Source: Candidatus Dadabacteria bacterium
GTDB taxonomy: Bacteria; Desulfobacterota_D; UBA1144; Nemesobacterales; UBA2774
Length of the DNA: 5,558 bases
Direction of reading: 5' to 3'
Assembly: GCA_030632765.1 (NCBI GenBank)
Contig: DAOVUC010000124.1
Location: forward strand, 1-5,558
Shown here: positions 1 to 5,558 of the stretch, piece by piece
How positions within the stretch are numbered: position 1 is the stretch's first letter
Layout of the letters: each line of letters begins with the position of its first letter
The notes under the pieces: generated by a model
What the model was told of the DNA's origin: nothing
Databases searched by the model: none
Seen by the model: only the letters and a program-made list of their open reading frames with translations
Position numbers and translations under genes: made by a program

Positions 1-2
1 AG

Positions 3-1184
3 TTCTCAATCCATATCAACAATCAAGAATGGCCCGGGTCCCCGACTTCAATAGATACGTCCAATAGTTTAAAAGAGCGTGCTTTGTTATTTTTCAGACT
101 CGGGATAACCGCTTTCGGTGGGCCAGCGGCTCATATCGCTATGATGTATGACGATGTTGTATATCGGGGAAAGTGGTTAGATGAGCAGCAGTTCTTAGAC
201 CTTATGGGAGCGACTAACCTCATCCCGGGACCAAACTCAACCCAGATGGCAATTCACATGGGACTTGAGCGCGCCGGATGGCGGGGAATGATAGTATCTG
301 GCTCGTGTTTTATATTTCCATCGGCTGTACTCGTTACGATCCTAACTTGGCTATATGTACAGTACGGAACTACGAGTCAGGCGGAGGGGCTATTTTACGG
401 TATAAAACCTGTGATAATTGCGATAGTTCTCCAGGCCCTATACATGCTAGGGCGAAAGGCGGTTAAGGGAGTTCTCACAACTCTTGTAGGGATCGGTGTG
501 ATTGCCGGATATTTCGTTGGTATAAACGAAATCCTTCTTATCTTTCTTGGCGGGATTATTGTAATGCTGCTAAGAAATTATAACAGCTTCACAGGATCAC
601 GAATGTTTAGTTTTATTGCTCCTTTTATTGGAATAAATCTGGCAGCGCTACAGGCAAAAGAGATAGCTTTATCGACACTATTTTTGGTCTTCCTTAAAAT
701 AGGCGCGGTTCTATATGGGAGCGGGTACGTCTTGCTCGCCTTTCTAGAAGCTGATTTTGTGGAAGCTCTTGGATGGATAACCTCACAGCAGCTAATTGAT
801 CTGGTCGCGATTGGACAAGTGACACCTGGGCCACTGCTGACCACAGCCACTTCCATAGGATATTTGGTTGCGGGTATTCCCGGAGCAGCGATTGCTACAC
901 TCGGAATATTTTTGCCTTCCTTTGTGTTTGTAGCGGCTGTAAATCCGATTATCCCAAAGCTTAGGAAATCGCCACTGGCTGGCGCGGCACTTGACGGAGT
1001 AAACGCAGCATCGCTTGGGCTTATGGCGGCGGTGACTATTCAGCTTGCAAGGGTGTCTCTCATAGACCCGCTTACTATCTTTATCGCGGTAATATGCGCT
1101 GCAGCACTGTTCTTTCTACGAATTAACTCAACCTGGCTCATTGCGGGCGGGGGAATTGTAGGGCTTCTATACGGTTTAATTTAG
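3..1184 (+). CDS. chrA: Chromate transporter ChrA family, two-domain form (5' end cut by window edge)
   Basis: Inner-membrane transporter of the CHR superfamily; characterised members export chromate, though many chromosomal copies have untested substrates. The protein is hydrophobic throughout and shows the family's internal duplication. The first half has FGGPAAHIAMM (bases 114-146), then LIPGPNSTQ. The second half has the matching YGSGYVLLAFLEADF, then VTPGPLLTT. Each PGP motif follows a W-x-x-x-QQ-(F/L)-(I/L)DL segment. The frame is open to the left edge, giving 393 visible residues, close to the usual length of about 400 for the long form. No ATG, GTG or TTG occurs in frame before the TTG at 84, and that TTG lies inside the first conserved helix with a poor ribosome site. 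The true start is therefore probably just left of the window. No chrB-like regulator is visible. Family assignment is secure; chromate as substrate is inferred. Confidence 0.9.
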   Translation, partial: FSIHINNQEWPGSPTSIDTSNSLKERALLFFRLGITAFGGPAAHIAMMYDDVVYRGKWLDEQQFLDLMGATNLIPGPNSTQMAIHMGLERAGWRGMIVSGSCFIFPSAVLVTILTWLYVQYGTTSQAEGLFYGIKPVIIAIVLQALYMLGRKAVKGVLTTLVGIGVIAGYFVGINEILLIFLGGIIVMLLRNYNSFTGSRMFSFIAPFIGINLAALQAKEIALSTLFLVFLKIGAVLYGSGYVLLAFLEADFVEALGWITSQQLIDLVAIGQVTPGPLLTTATSIGYLVAGIPGAAIATLGIFLPSFVFVAAVNPIIPKLRKSPLAGAALDGVNAASLGLMAAVTIQLARVSLIDPLTIFIAVICAAALFFLRINSTWLIAGGGIVGLLYGLI

Positions 1185-1237
1185 AATCTCAGTCAAACCA
1201 AAAATTCTTCAACAGAACAAACTCAAAATAAGGTGGT

Positions 1238-1243
1238 TATAAT
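1238..1243 (+). promoter_or_regulatory. Possible -10 box upstream of the lipase gene
   Basis: A perfect TATAAT lies in the AT-rich 91-base gap between the transporter and the lipase gene, 32 bases before the lipase ATG. No good -35 box sits 16-18 bases upstream; the nearest candidates match poorly. It could be a weak or activator-dependent promoter that lets the lipase be transcribed apart from the transporter. No terminator hairpin is visible after the transporter stop, so read-through is also possible. Confidence 0.35.
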
Positions 1244-1275
1244 ATTTAAGAAGTAATCTCCACGGAGGGTATAGA

Positions 1276-2319
1276 ATGAGGCAAACTAGTTTGATTGCAT
1301 TACTACTGCTTGTGATGGTTTCCTTTGGAATTACGGGTGGATGCAATAAGAACAATGGTAACGGCAATAATCCTGAGCCAGGACCGACGGATGGTTTTGA
1401 CTTAGAGCTTGCTATAGAGCTTGGCGAGCTTGCGCTGGTTGCATATGAGCAGAGAATTCAGTGCATTAATAGTGGTAAGGGAGCAATTACAGTGCCTTCT
1501 CCATATAAACTTGAAGAAGTAATATTTGAACCGGTGTCCAGTTTCTTTAACGATACCTGCAAGGATGACGACGGGGTGATTCCGATTGCTTTTATAGCCA
1601 CTGAGGGAGACAATATATATGTTTCGTTCAGAGGTACCGCAAACATCTCAGACGCTATAAGTGATGTTGATGCGCTTCAGATTCCATATGATTTCGTGCC
1701 AAACGGCGGCAACGTTGCATTGGGTTTTTTGGATGTGTATGGACTTGATGCTTCAAATCCGATCGTGAGCACGATTCTTGCTAAACTTGATGAACTTACC
1801 ATGACAGGCAATTTTAATAACCTTTTTATTACCGGGCACAGCCTTGGGGCGGCTCTTGCGTTCCTAGCTTTCCCCGATTTCTCCCAGAACGTGGGTATGA
1901 TAGACAGCGTGACTATGTATAACTTTGCGGGTCCTGCCGTGGGTGACAGCCAGTTTGTAAGTACCTATGAAGCAATAGAGTCGTTAAACAGGATAAGTTT
2001 CCGAATTGTAAATACAAACGACCTGATTCCTATGCTGCCACCTCAAGGACTCGACTGCTTCTTGTTTTCATACGAACATGTGAATGGAGAAATGCAGATA
2101 ACTTTCGGAACCCAGCTTCCCGCGCTGCCCGATTTTGCAGACGATGATTGCGATCTCATTACAATCGGAGAGCAGCTAACAACGTATGGACTAAATAATC
2201 AAGACGATATCTTAGAGGATCACAGCATGTGTACGTATTTTAAGACCCTGTGCATGATGGGCTCTAGTCCTGGCACATGCTCTCAAAGAGCAATAGGGTG
2301 TGACGACGATAACCCCTAA
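1276..2319 (+). CDS. Class 3 (Fungal_lipase-type) alpha/beta-hydrolase lipoprotein, predicted lipase
   Basis: Predicted secreted, membrane-anchored esterase/lipase acting on acyl glycerides or similar esters. The start is well supported: GGAGGG at 1264-1269 sits 6 bases before the ATG. Residues 1-22 form a signal peptide ending in a lipobox-like ITGGC, with Cys23 as the likely lipidated residue; Thr at -3 is somewhat atypical. A low-complexity Asn/Gly/Pro linker follows (about 24-40). Class 3 lipase landmarks come in order: VSFRGT (116-121, oxyanion region), GHSLG (187-191, nucleophile Ser189), NTNDLIPMLPP (Asp249), and EDHSMCTYF (His316). The triad is complete, so the enzyme is probably active. 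Eight further cysteines (63, 95, 261, 292, 319, 326, 335, 342), crowded towards the C-terminus, suggest disulfides outside the cytoplasm. The last bases overlap the end of a - strand frame. Substrate and sorting to inner or outer membrane are not determined. Confidence 0.9.
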   Translation: MRQTSLIALLLLVMVSFGITGGCNKNNGNGNNPEPGPTDGFDLELAIELGELALVAYEQRIQCINSGKGAITVPSPYKLEEVIFEPVSSFFNDTCKDDDGVIPIAFIATEGDNIYVSFRGTANISDAISDVDALQIPYDFVPNGGNVALGFLDVYGLDASNPIVSTILAKLDELTMTGNFNNLFITGHSLGAALAFLAFPDFSQNVGMIDSVTMYNFAGPAVGDSQFVSTYEAIESLNRISFRIVNTNDLIPMLPPQGLDCFLFSYEHVNGEMQITFGTQLPALPDFADDDCDLITIGEQLTTYGLNNQDDILEDHSMCTYFKTLCMMGSSPGTCSQRAIGCDDDNP

Positions 2320-2555
2320 CATTTTTTAACAGCGGTGAAAAGCAAACCCTCTGGCCCACTTAATGGAAGTCCATCAGCGAATATTCTAAAAAATTCGCCA
2401 TCACCAGGCTCAAATTTGAGTATTCTGTTGTTATTTGCACTACTAATGAAAGTGCCTGATGCGCTTGCTATGGTTGTCCAGCTAAATACTGAAACTAGAA
2501 CTACTAGAGCCAGGATAAACATCTTCCTGGAAATAAAAAAGGTACGGTTAATCAT
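2316..2555 (-). pseudogene. Truncated secreted NHL/SMP-30-like beta-propeller protein (79-aa remnant)
   Basis: This - strand frame looks real, not a shadow. It starts at an ATG (2555-2553) preceded by a Shine-Dalgarno-like GAAGGTG with a 5-base spacer. Residues 1 to about 32 form a signal peptide: a basic start, a hydrophobic core ALVVLVSVFSW, and an ASAS cleavage region. The mature part begins with ISSANNNRILKFEPGDGEF, then FADGLPLSGPEGLLF. This is the pattern of an NHL-type propeller blade (strand, N-R-I-L-(K/R)-(F/Y), then GPEGL(L/V)F opening the next blade). A working propeller needs about five to seven blades, roughly 250-350 residues. Here the frame ends after about one blade with the unrelated tail TAVKKC. 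Its TAG stop overlaps the lipase TAA. Either the gene lost its 3' end by deletion or rearrangement beside the lipase gene, or it is a small secreted protein. I favour a remnant. Confidence 0.5.
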
Positions 2556-2643
2556 CCTTACACCTTCATAAAAGTTTTTATACCCTAATAAAAACCCCCT
2601 TCTTACTGCACCATTACTTTATCCCTTCAATGTTAAATAATTA

Positions 2644-2673
2644 TTGACATTTTAGCGTCATTAGGTTTATAAT
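2644..2673 (+). promoter_or_regulatory. Consensus sigma-70 promoter, TTGACA-N18-TATAAT, for the phosphoesterase gene
   Basis: Both hexamers match the consensus exactly: TTGACA at 2644-2649 and TATAAT at 2668-2673, with an 18-base spacer (optimum 17). The bases just upstream (about 2630-2643) are almost all A/T, as in an UP element. Transcription would be expected to start about 6-8 bases after the -10 box, at about 2680-2681, and the gene's ATG begins at 2681. The transcript should therefore be leaderless or nearly so. No ribosome-binding site is visible before the ATG. Confidence 0.7.
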
Positions 2674-2680
2674 CGGTTTT

Positions 2681-3736
2681 ATGAAAAAGTTAAGAAACTT
2701 TAGACTGGTATTTGTTTTGCCGATTCTGATTTTAAGCCTATATGCGTGCGATAACTCGAGCGATAACAATATTATTGCCTCCTGGGTGCAGGCGGGACCA
2801 AATGGGATAACTATCGCTAGAGTAATTACTCAAAGGGATGATTGCCCACAAGTTATTTTAAACGGGGTCGGCGTGCAAATGGAGATGCGCCATTCACCGG
2901 ATAACGATTTTCCGGTATTGGTGTGTGAAATAATAATTCCCCCAGGGACAATAACTGCCTCTGTTTCCGGCAGAGCGCTTAAGCTTCCGGTGGAAAATCC
3001 CAAGAGACTTGTAGTAATAGCGGACACAGGATGCAGGCTTGAAACAGGTGATGTTCCGCAGTCCTGTAATGATCCCCAATCCTGGCCGTTTGAGCGTATA
3101 GCTAAAACAGCCGCATCTTTTAACCCTGATCTAGTCATACATATTGGGGACTATCTGTATAGAGAAGACCCATGTCCTCCGGGAGATAAGGGATGCGAGG
3201 GATCTCCGTTCGGGGATAATTATACTACCTGGGACGCGGACTTTTTCTCGCCGGCTAATAAGCTCCTTCGAGCTGCCCCGTGGGCTTTCACTCGGGGTAA
3301 CCATGAAGAGTGCAGCCGGGCAGGTAGGGGCTGGTTTACTTTCCTTGACCCTAACCCGCCTTTCCCAGACTGTCAGGAATTCACCCCCCCTTATGTCATA
3401 GACATTGGTTTAGTAAACCTGTTAATGCTTGATTCCTCAGCCGCAAAAGACAACAGCGCGCCTGAAGGTATGGTGCAAACTTACGCGTCTCAGATCGCTA
3501 CATTGGAAAACGCTTCGGGGGACAACGCCTGGTTTGTCACTCACCACCCGTTCTGGGGAATAGGTGAGGATTCGGGAGAGCTTTTTATGATTAACGATAC
3601 CCTGCAAGCTGCAAGCAAGAATGTTCTTACAGGTGGCATTAATGTCGTTTTATCAGCACACATACATCTATTTGAGATGCTTAATTTTGTCGGTGACCGC
3701 CAGCCACAGTTTGTTATCGGCATTAGCGGTACCTAG
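2681..3736 (+). CDS. Lipoprotein metallophosphoesterase (Calcineurin-like/purple-acid-phosphatase-like), ended early by an in-frame TAG
   Basis: Predicted exported two-metal phosphoesterase of Pfam Metallophos type; its substrate is unknown. Residues 1-22 are a lipoprotein signal peptide with a clear lipobox, LYAC (Cys23), which fixes the start at this ATG. Asp at +2 is the inner-membrane retention signal in enterobacteria. Metal-site motifs come in order: ADTG (Asp115, a D-x-G variant of D-x-H), GDYLY (156-160, Asp157 and Tyr160), GNHEE (206-210, Asn207 and His208), VTHHPFWG (His288, His289) and SAHIH (His327, His329). Eight non-lipid cysteines suggest disulfides. All catalytic motifs precede the TAG, so the 351-residue product could keep its active site. 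It lacks the last roughly 67 residues, which follow in the same frame to 3940. A consensus promoter lies directly upstream. The gene may be a pseudogene, may be shortened but active, or may be read through. Confidence 0.85.
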   Translation: MKKLRNFRLVFVLPILILSLYACDNSSDNNIIASWVQAGPNGITIARVITQRDDCPQVILNGVGVQMEMRHSPDNDFPVLVCEIIIPPGTITASVSGRALKLPVENPKRLVVIADTGCRLETGDVPQSCNDPQSWPFERIAKTAASFNPDLVIHIGDYLYREDPCPPGDKGCEGSPFGDNYTTWDADFFSPANKLLRAAPWAFTRGNHEECSRAGRGWFTFLDPNPPFPDCQEFTPPYVIDIGLVNLLMLDSSAAKDNSAPEGMVQTYASQIATLENASGDNAWFVTHHPFWGIGEDSGELFMINDTLQAASKNVLTGGINVVLSAHIHLFEMLNFVGDRQPQFVIGISGT

Positions 3737-3940
3737 CTTGATCCTCCGGTGACAGACCCATTGGAAGGAGTTGAGATTGGGGGCGCTACAGTTTCAGACG
3801 CGGTTGTGCTCAACAATCAATTCGGTTTTGTTCTAATGGAGCTTGTGGGCGAAGTATGGCAAATGAGTATTCGTGATGTCGAAGGTGAAGTAATTCTTGA
3901 GTGTGAGGTTGATGGCAATGAAGCTACATGTTTTCCTTAA
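3737..3940 (+). pseudogene. C-terminal part of the metallophosphoesterase, separated from it by the TAG at 3734-3736
   Basis: The codons right after the TAG continue in the same frame as the phosphoesterase and stay open for 67 codons to a TAA. The join reads ISGT-stop-LDPPV, which resembles the conserved G-x-(S/G)GT-x-LD stretch that follows the last metal-binding His in this family. The rest also fits the family's C-terminus: FGFVLMEL, then W-x-x-x-(I/V)-x-DV-(E/D)G, then a Cys-containing tail. Together with the upstream part it would make a 420-codon gene with one amber codon at position 352. A GTG at 3749 could start a 63-residue frame, but it has no ribosome site and begins in mid-domain. 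I therefore read this as the tail of the upstream gene, not a separate one. Confidence 0.75.
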
Positions 3941-3974
3941 AGAGGTTCCATAAATTAAGATAGAAGAAAGATCT

Positions 3975-4364
3975 ATGAAAAGAATAACAATTACTCTTTT
4001 TTTAATTTTGTTTCTAGTTTCTCTAAATATTCTACGTGCTGAGAATTCAGATTCCTCAGACGAAGTTCAAAAAGTTGAGATTATAGTAGAAAGCTACTCA
4101 TTTAATCCTGACACAATTACTGTAGAAGCGGGGAAGCCGGTTGAGATTACACTTAGGAGTGTGGCTTCTATCATTTCTCATAACTTCACAATAGATGACC
4201 CTGAGTCAGGGTTATATGTTGTACAGGAAGTCAAAGGAGGCAGGGATGCAACTGTAACTTTTATTCCTGAAAAGCCTGGTACGTATAAATTTTACTGCGG
4301 CAAAAAGAACATATTTGGCTCTCACGAGAAAAAGGGTATGGTAGGCACTATAATTATAAATTGA
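3975..4364 (+). CDS. Secreted cupredoxin (type 1 copper-type) domain protein
   Basis: Small exported copper protein, 129 residues, about the size of plastocyanin- or azurin-like electron carriers. Residues 1-22 form a Sec signal peptide (KR start, core ITLFLILFLVSLNIL, likely cleavage after RA). The mature domain starts with VEIIVESYSFNPDTITVEAGKPV, broken here at the usual Greek-key strand boundaries: VEIIV, SFNP, then ITVEAGKPV. Candidate copper ligands are His69 (in ISHNF), Cys108 (FYCGKK), His117 (GSHEKK) and Met122 (KKGMVG). This is a full type 1 set in the typical C-x(8)-H-x(4)-M arrangement. It may carry electrons in the periplasm or help in copper handling; the partner is unknown. It starts 34 bases after the phosphoesterase tail, so it is probably in the same transcript. 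The ribosome site (AGAAAGA) is weak. Confidence 0.88.
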   Translation: MKRITITLFLILFLVSLNILRAENSDSSDEVQKVEIIVESYSFNPDTITVEAGKPVEITLRSVASIISHNFTIDDPESGLYVVQEVKGGRDATVTFIPEKPGTYKFYCGKKNIFGSHEKKGMVGTIIIN

Positions 4365-4376
4365 AGATTTGCGGTA

Positions 4377-4394
4377 CAGACCCCCCCTGGTCTG
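4377..4394. repeat. Small GC-rich hairpin just after the cupredoxin gene
   Basis: CAGACC (4377-4382) and GGTCTG (4389-4394) are perfect 6-bp arms around the loop CCCCCT, starting 12 bases after the cupredoxin stop. No T-run follows, so it is not a standard intrinsic terminator. It might stabilise the 3' end of the message or be a remnant of a palindromic REP-like element. Confidence 0.4.
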
Positions 4395-4589
4395 CCCCTA
4401 TGCGCTTTACTTGTTCCCCGGCGTGTCTGATATTTTCGATGATTTGTTCAGTGATGAACCTGGAAAAACTTTAGATGAGTATCTTAAGACTGTGAATTGT
4501 TTCTTCAATTTGCGTGGATCTAATCTTAGAAAAACTTATTTATATTCTGTTTCTGAACACAAAGGACTTGCTATCTATTTAGTCCTATA

Positions 4590-4635
4590 AAAGTCCTACA
4601 AACATTTTTAGAACATACGACTTTTGTAGGACTTT
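4590..4635. repeat. 13-bp perfect inverted repeat upstream of the last gene
   Basis: AAAGTCCTACAAA (4590-4602) and TTTGTAGGACTTT (4623-4635) are exact reverse complements around a 20-base loop. The right arm overlaps the proposed -35 box (4633-4638), which suits an operator. As RNA it would form a hairpin, but the T-tract after it is broken (TTTACATT), so a terminator role is less convincing. Extra AGTCCT (4581-4586) and AGGACT (4563-4568) copies lie just upstream. Confidence 0.6.
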
Positions 4636-4662
4636 ACATTCCCTTACAATGTAGATTAAAAT
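4633..4662 (+). promoter_or_regulatory. Probable sigma-70-type promoter for the last gene
   Basis: TTTACA (4633-4638) and TAAAAT (4657-4662) each match the consensus at five of six positions, with an 18-base spacer. The expected start, near 4669, leaves a leader of about 35 bases that contains a strong GGAGGT site at 4692-4697. The -35 box overlaps the right arm of the inverted repeat, so a protein bound there could block or tune it. Confidence 0.45.
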
Positions 4663-4704
4663 ATGAATAAGATAATAAACTATTCTATTCTGGAGGTAAT
4701 AGAG

Positions 4705-5558
4705 ATGGCAACTAAGAAGGGTAGTTTAAATGTGCAGCTAGATAAACTTTGGGATGATGAAAAAGATGTATTGCCTTTATCTACTAGAGGAAACAAATAT
4801 GTGATTATCAGTGATATGCATATGGGCAACGGTGAAAAAGCGGATGATTTTAAAAATAACGAAGATGCAGTAGTACGTGCTTTTAATCACTATCAAAATG
4901 AAGGTTACTCTTTAATCTTGCTTGGAGACGTGGAAGAGCTTTGGCAATTTACTGCAGAGGAAGTTGCTGATAGATATAATGATTCTGTTTATGAAGCTAT
5001 AAGGGCATTTGGTGATGATAGAGTTTATAGAGTATTTGGTAACCATGACTTTGATTGGAAGACAAAAGATCCAATAAGAACAAGATCTAGTTTGGTATAT
5101 CCCGTTTATGAAGGAATTAAGTTAAAGGATACAAATGGGATTCCTAAAATTTTACTTATACATGGTCACCAAGGTACAAAAGATTCAGACGAAAATAGTT
5201 TTTCTAGTCGTGCATTTGTAATGCTTTATAGATATATTGAGCCTCATGTCAAGGTAGACGAAGCAATTGCAGCTCCTAGATCAGTAATTACACAGGAATT
5301 TGAAAAGGAAAGGTTTAATTGGGCAAAGAAGAATAATGTTATTTTAATATGCGGACATACTCACAGAGCAGTGTTTAGGTCTGAATCCCGACTTGATATT
5401 CTCAAAAGAAAAAGAGATGATCTTCAACAGCTTGTGTTATCCAATGCTGATCCCATGTCTTCTGAAAGGATTGAGCTAACAAGTCGTATAGATAGATTAA
5501 ATAAAGAGATTCAATATGAAACTCGGCTTGGTAGAGAATATGCCTTGCTAGGGAAAAC
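4705..5558 (+). CDS. Cytoplasmic Calcineurin-like metallophosphoesterase, LpxH-like (3' end cut by window edge)
   Basis: Predicted two-metal phosphoesterase with no signal peptide; 284 residues are visible and no stop is reached. The start is firm: GGAGGT at 4692-4697 lies 7 bases before the ATG. All five metal-site motifs are present: ISDMHMG (Asp37, His39), LLGDVEELW (Asp75), FGNHDFDW (Asn113, His114, Asp115), LIHGHQG (His153, His155) and CGHTHRAVF (His218, His220). The GD-x-x-E-x-W form recalls UDP-2,3-diacylglucosamine hydrolase (LpxH), but GNHD and overall length differ, so I do not assign that reaction. After the GHTH motif, residues about 228-275 are charged with spaced hydrophobics (LDILKRKRDDL; IDRLNKEIQYE), looking like a helical hairpin or coiled coil inserted before the last strands. 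The gene is more AT-rich than those to its left and belongs to a different family from the lipoprotein phosphoesterase. The substrate may be a nucleotide, lipid or protein. Confidence 0.9.
   Translation, partial: MATKKGSLNVQLDKLWDDEKDVLPLSTRGNKYVIISDMHMGNGEKADDFKNNEDAVVRAFNHYQNEGYSLILLGDVEELWQFTAEEVADRYNDSVYEAIRAFGDDRVYRVFGNHDFDWKTKDPIRTRSSLVYPVYEGIKLKDTNGIPKILLIHGHQGTKDSDENSFSSRAFVMLYRYIEPHVKVDEAIAAPRSVITQEFEKERFNWAKKNNVILICGHTHRAVFRSESRLDILKRKRDDLQQLVLSNADPMSSERIELTSRIDRLNKEIQYETRLGREYALLGK

Larger units (their letters stand above)
4365..4704. other. 340-base stretch without a convincing gene; hairpin, half-site cluster and promoter
   Basis: From left to right this region holds a GC-rich hairpin (4377-4394), a more AT-rich segment, a cluster of AGGACT/AGTCCT half-sites with a 13-bp inverted repeat (4563-4635), and a probable promoter for the last gene. 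A + frame from TTG 4369 to 4590 is open for 73 codons but has no ribosome site, no family resemblance and a noncoding-looking second half. On the - strand, 4470-4354 is open for 38 codons. It includes RFITEQII followed by ENIRHAGEQV, faintly like the first helix of IS3-type OrfA (RF-x-x-EQII). It could be a transposase scrap, but that is weak. Confidence 0.5.

Noticed and set aside
578..856. 92-codon - strand frame inside the chromate transporter gene
   Set aside because: Antisense to conserved transporter motifs (including the second PGP motif); no independent coding evidence.
2335..2571. 78-codon + strand frame opposite the propeller remnant
   Set aside because: It is the antisense of a - strand frame with a signal peptide and ribosome site. 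It has no plausible start signal and no family resemblance.
2645..2660. TGAC-N8-GTCA dyad between the -35 and -10 boxes
   Set aside because: Only four bases per arm, expected often by chance, and part of it is the -35 hexamer itself. Not enough to call an operator.
2830..3138. 102-codon - strand frame inside the phosphoesterase gene
   Set aside because: Shadow of a strongly supported + strand gene whose catalytic motifs lie in and around it; low-complexity, unrecognisable product.
3734..3736. Pyrrolysine insertion at the amber codon
   Set aside because: No pyl genes or insertion-element-like structure are visible, and the position is outside the active site. Point mutation or ordinary read-through is simpler.
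3749..3940. Separate 63-residue gene starting at GTG
   Set aside because: It continues the phosphoesterase frame exactly, matches that family's C-terminus, and has no ribosome site of its own.
4369..4590. 73-codon + strand frame starting at TTG after the cupredoxin gene
   Set aside because: No ribosome site; the start lies at the GC-rich hairpin, the stop lies at the inverted repeat, and the predicted protein resembles nothing I recognise.
4636..4652. ACATT/AATGT 5-bp inverted repeat within the spacer of the last promoter
   Set aside because: Too short and AT-rich to separate from chance.

Overview
The window looks like a piece of chromosome from a Gram-negative bacterium with moderate GC content, by eye in the low-to-mid 40s percent and lower at the right end. 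Two proteins carry lipoprotein signal peptides, one has an ordinary Sec-type signal peptide, and the two clearest promoters are sigma-70-like. I cannot name the species. The mix of genes would suit an uncultured delta-proteobacterial or related lineage, but that is a guess.

Left part (1-2319, + strand): a ChrA-family chromate transporter whose first residues lie off the left edge, then a 91-base gap with a TATAAT box, then a predicted class 3 (alpha/beta hydrolase) lipase made as a lipoprotein. Middle (2316-2680): on the - strand, a short secreted beta-propeller (NHL-like) open frame that stops after about one repeat and appears truncated. Its stop codon overlaps the lipase stop. Diverging from it is a consensus promoter, TTGACA-N18-TATAAT, placed so that transcription should begin at or next to the ATG of the following gene.

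That gene (2681 onward) is a lipoprotein metallophosphoesterase. Its frame is interrupted by one in-frame TAG at 3734-3736, after which the family's C-terminal region continues in the same frame to 3940. A secreted cupredoxin (3975-4364) follows after 34 bases and is probably co-transcribed.

Right part (4365-5558): about 340 bases without a convincing gene, holding a GC-rich hairpin, a cluster of AGGACT/AGTCCT half-sites that includes a 13-bp inverted repeat, and a probable promoter. A second, unrelated cytoplasmic metallophosphoesterase of the LpxH/Calcineurin-like type follows and runs off the right edge. This part is more AT-rich and may have a different history.

Functionally, the centre codes for several exported proteins (lipase, phosphoesterase, propeller remnant, cupredoxin), but nothing shows that they form one pathway. 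I see no CRISPR array, tRNA, rRNA, complete insertion sequence or recognisable new defence system. The most notable points are the in-frame amber codon, the predicted leaderless transcript, the truncated propeller gene and the operator-like repeats before the last gene.
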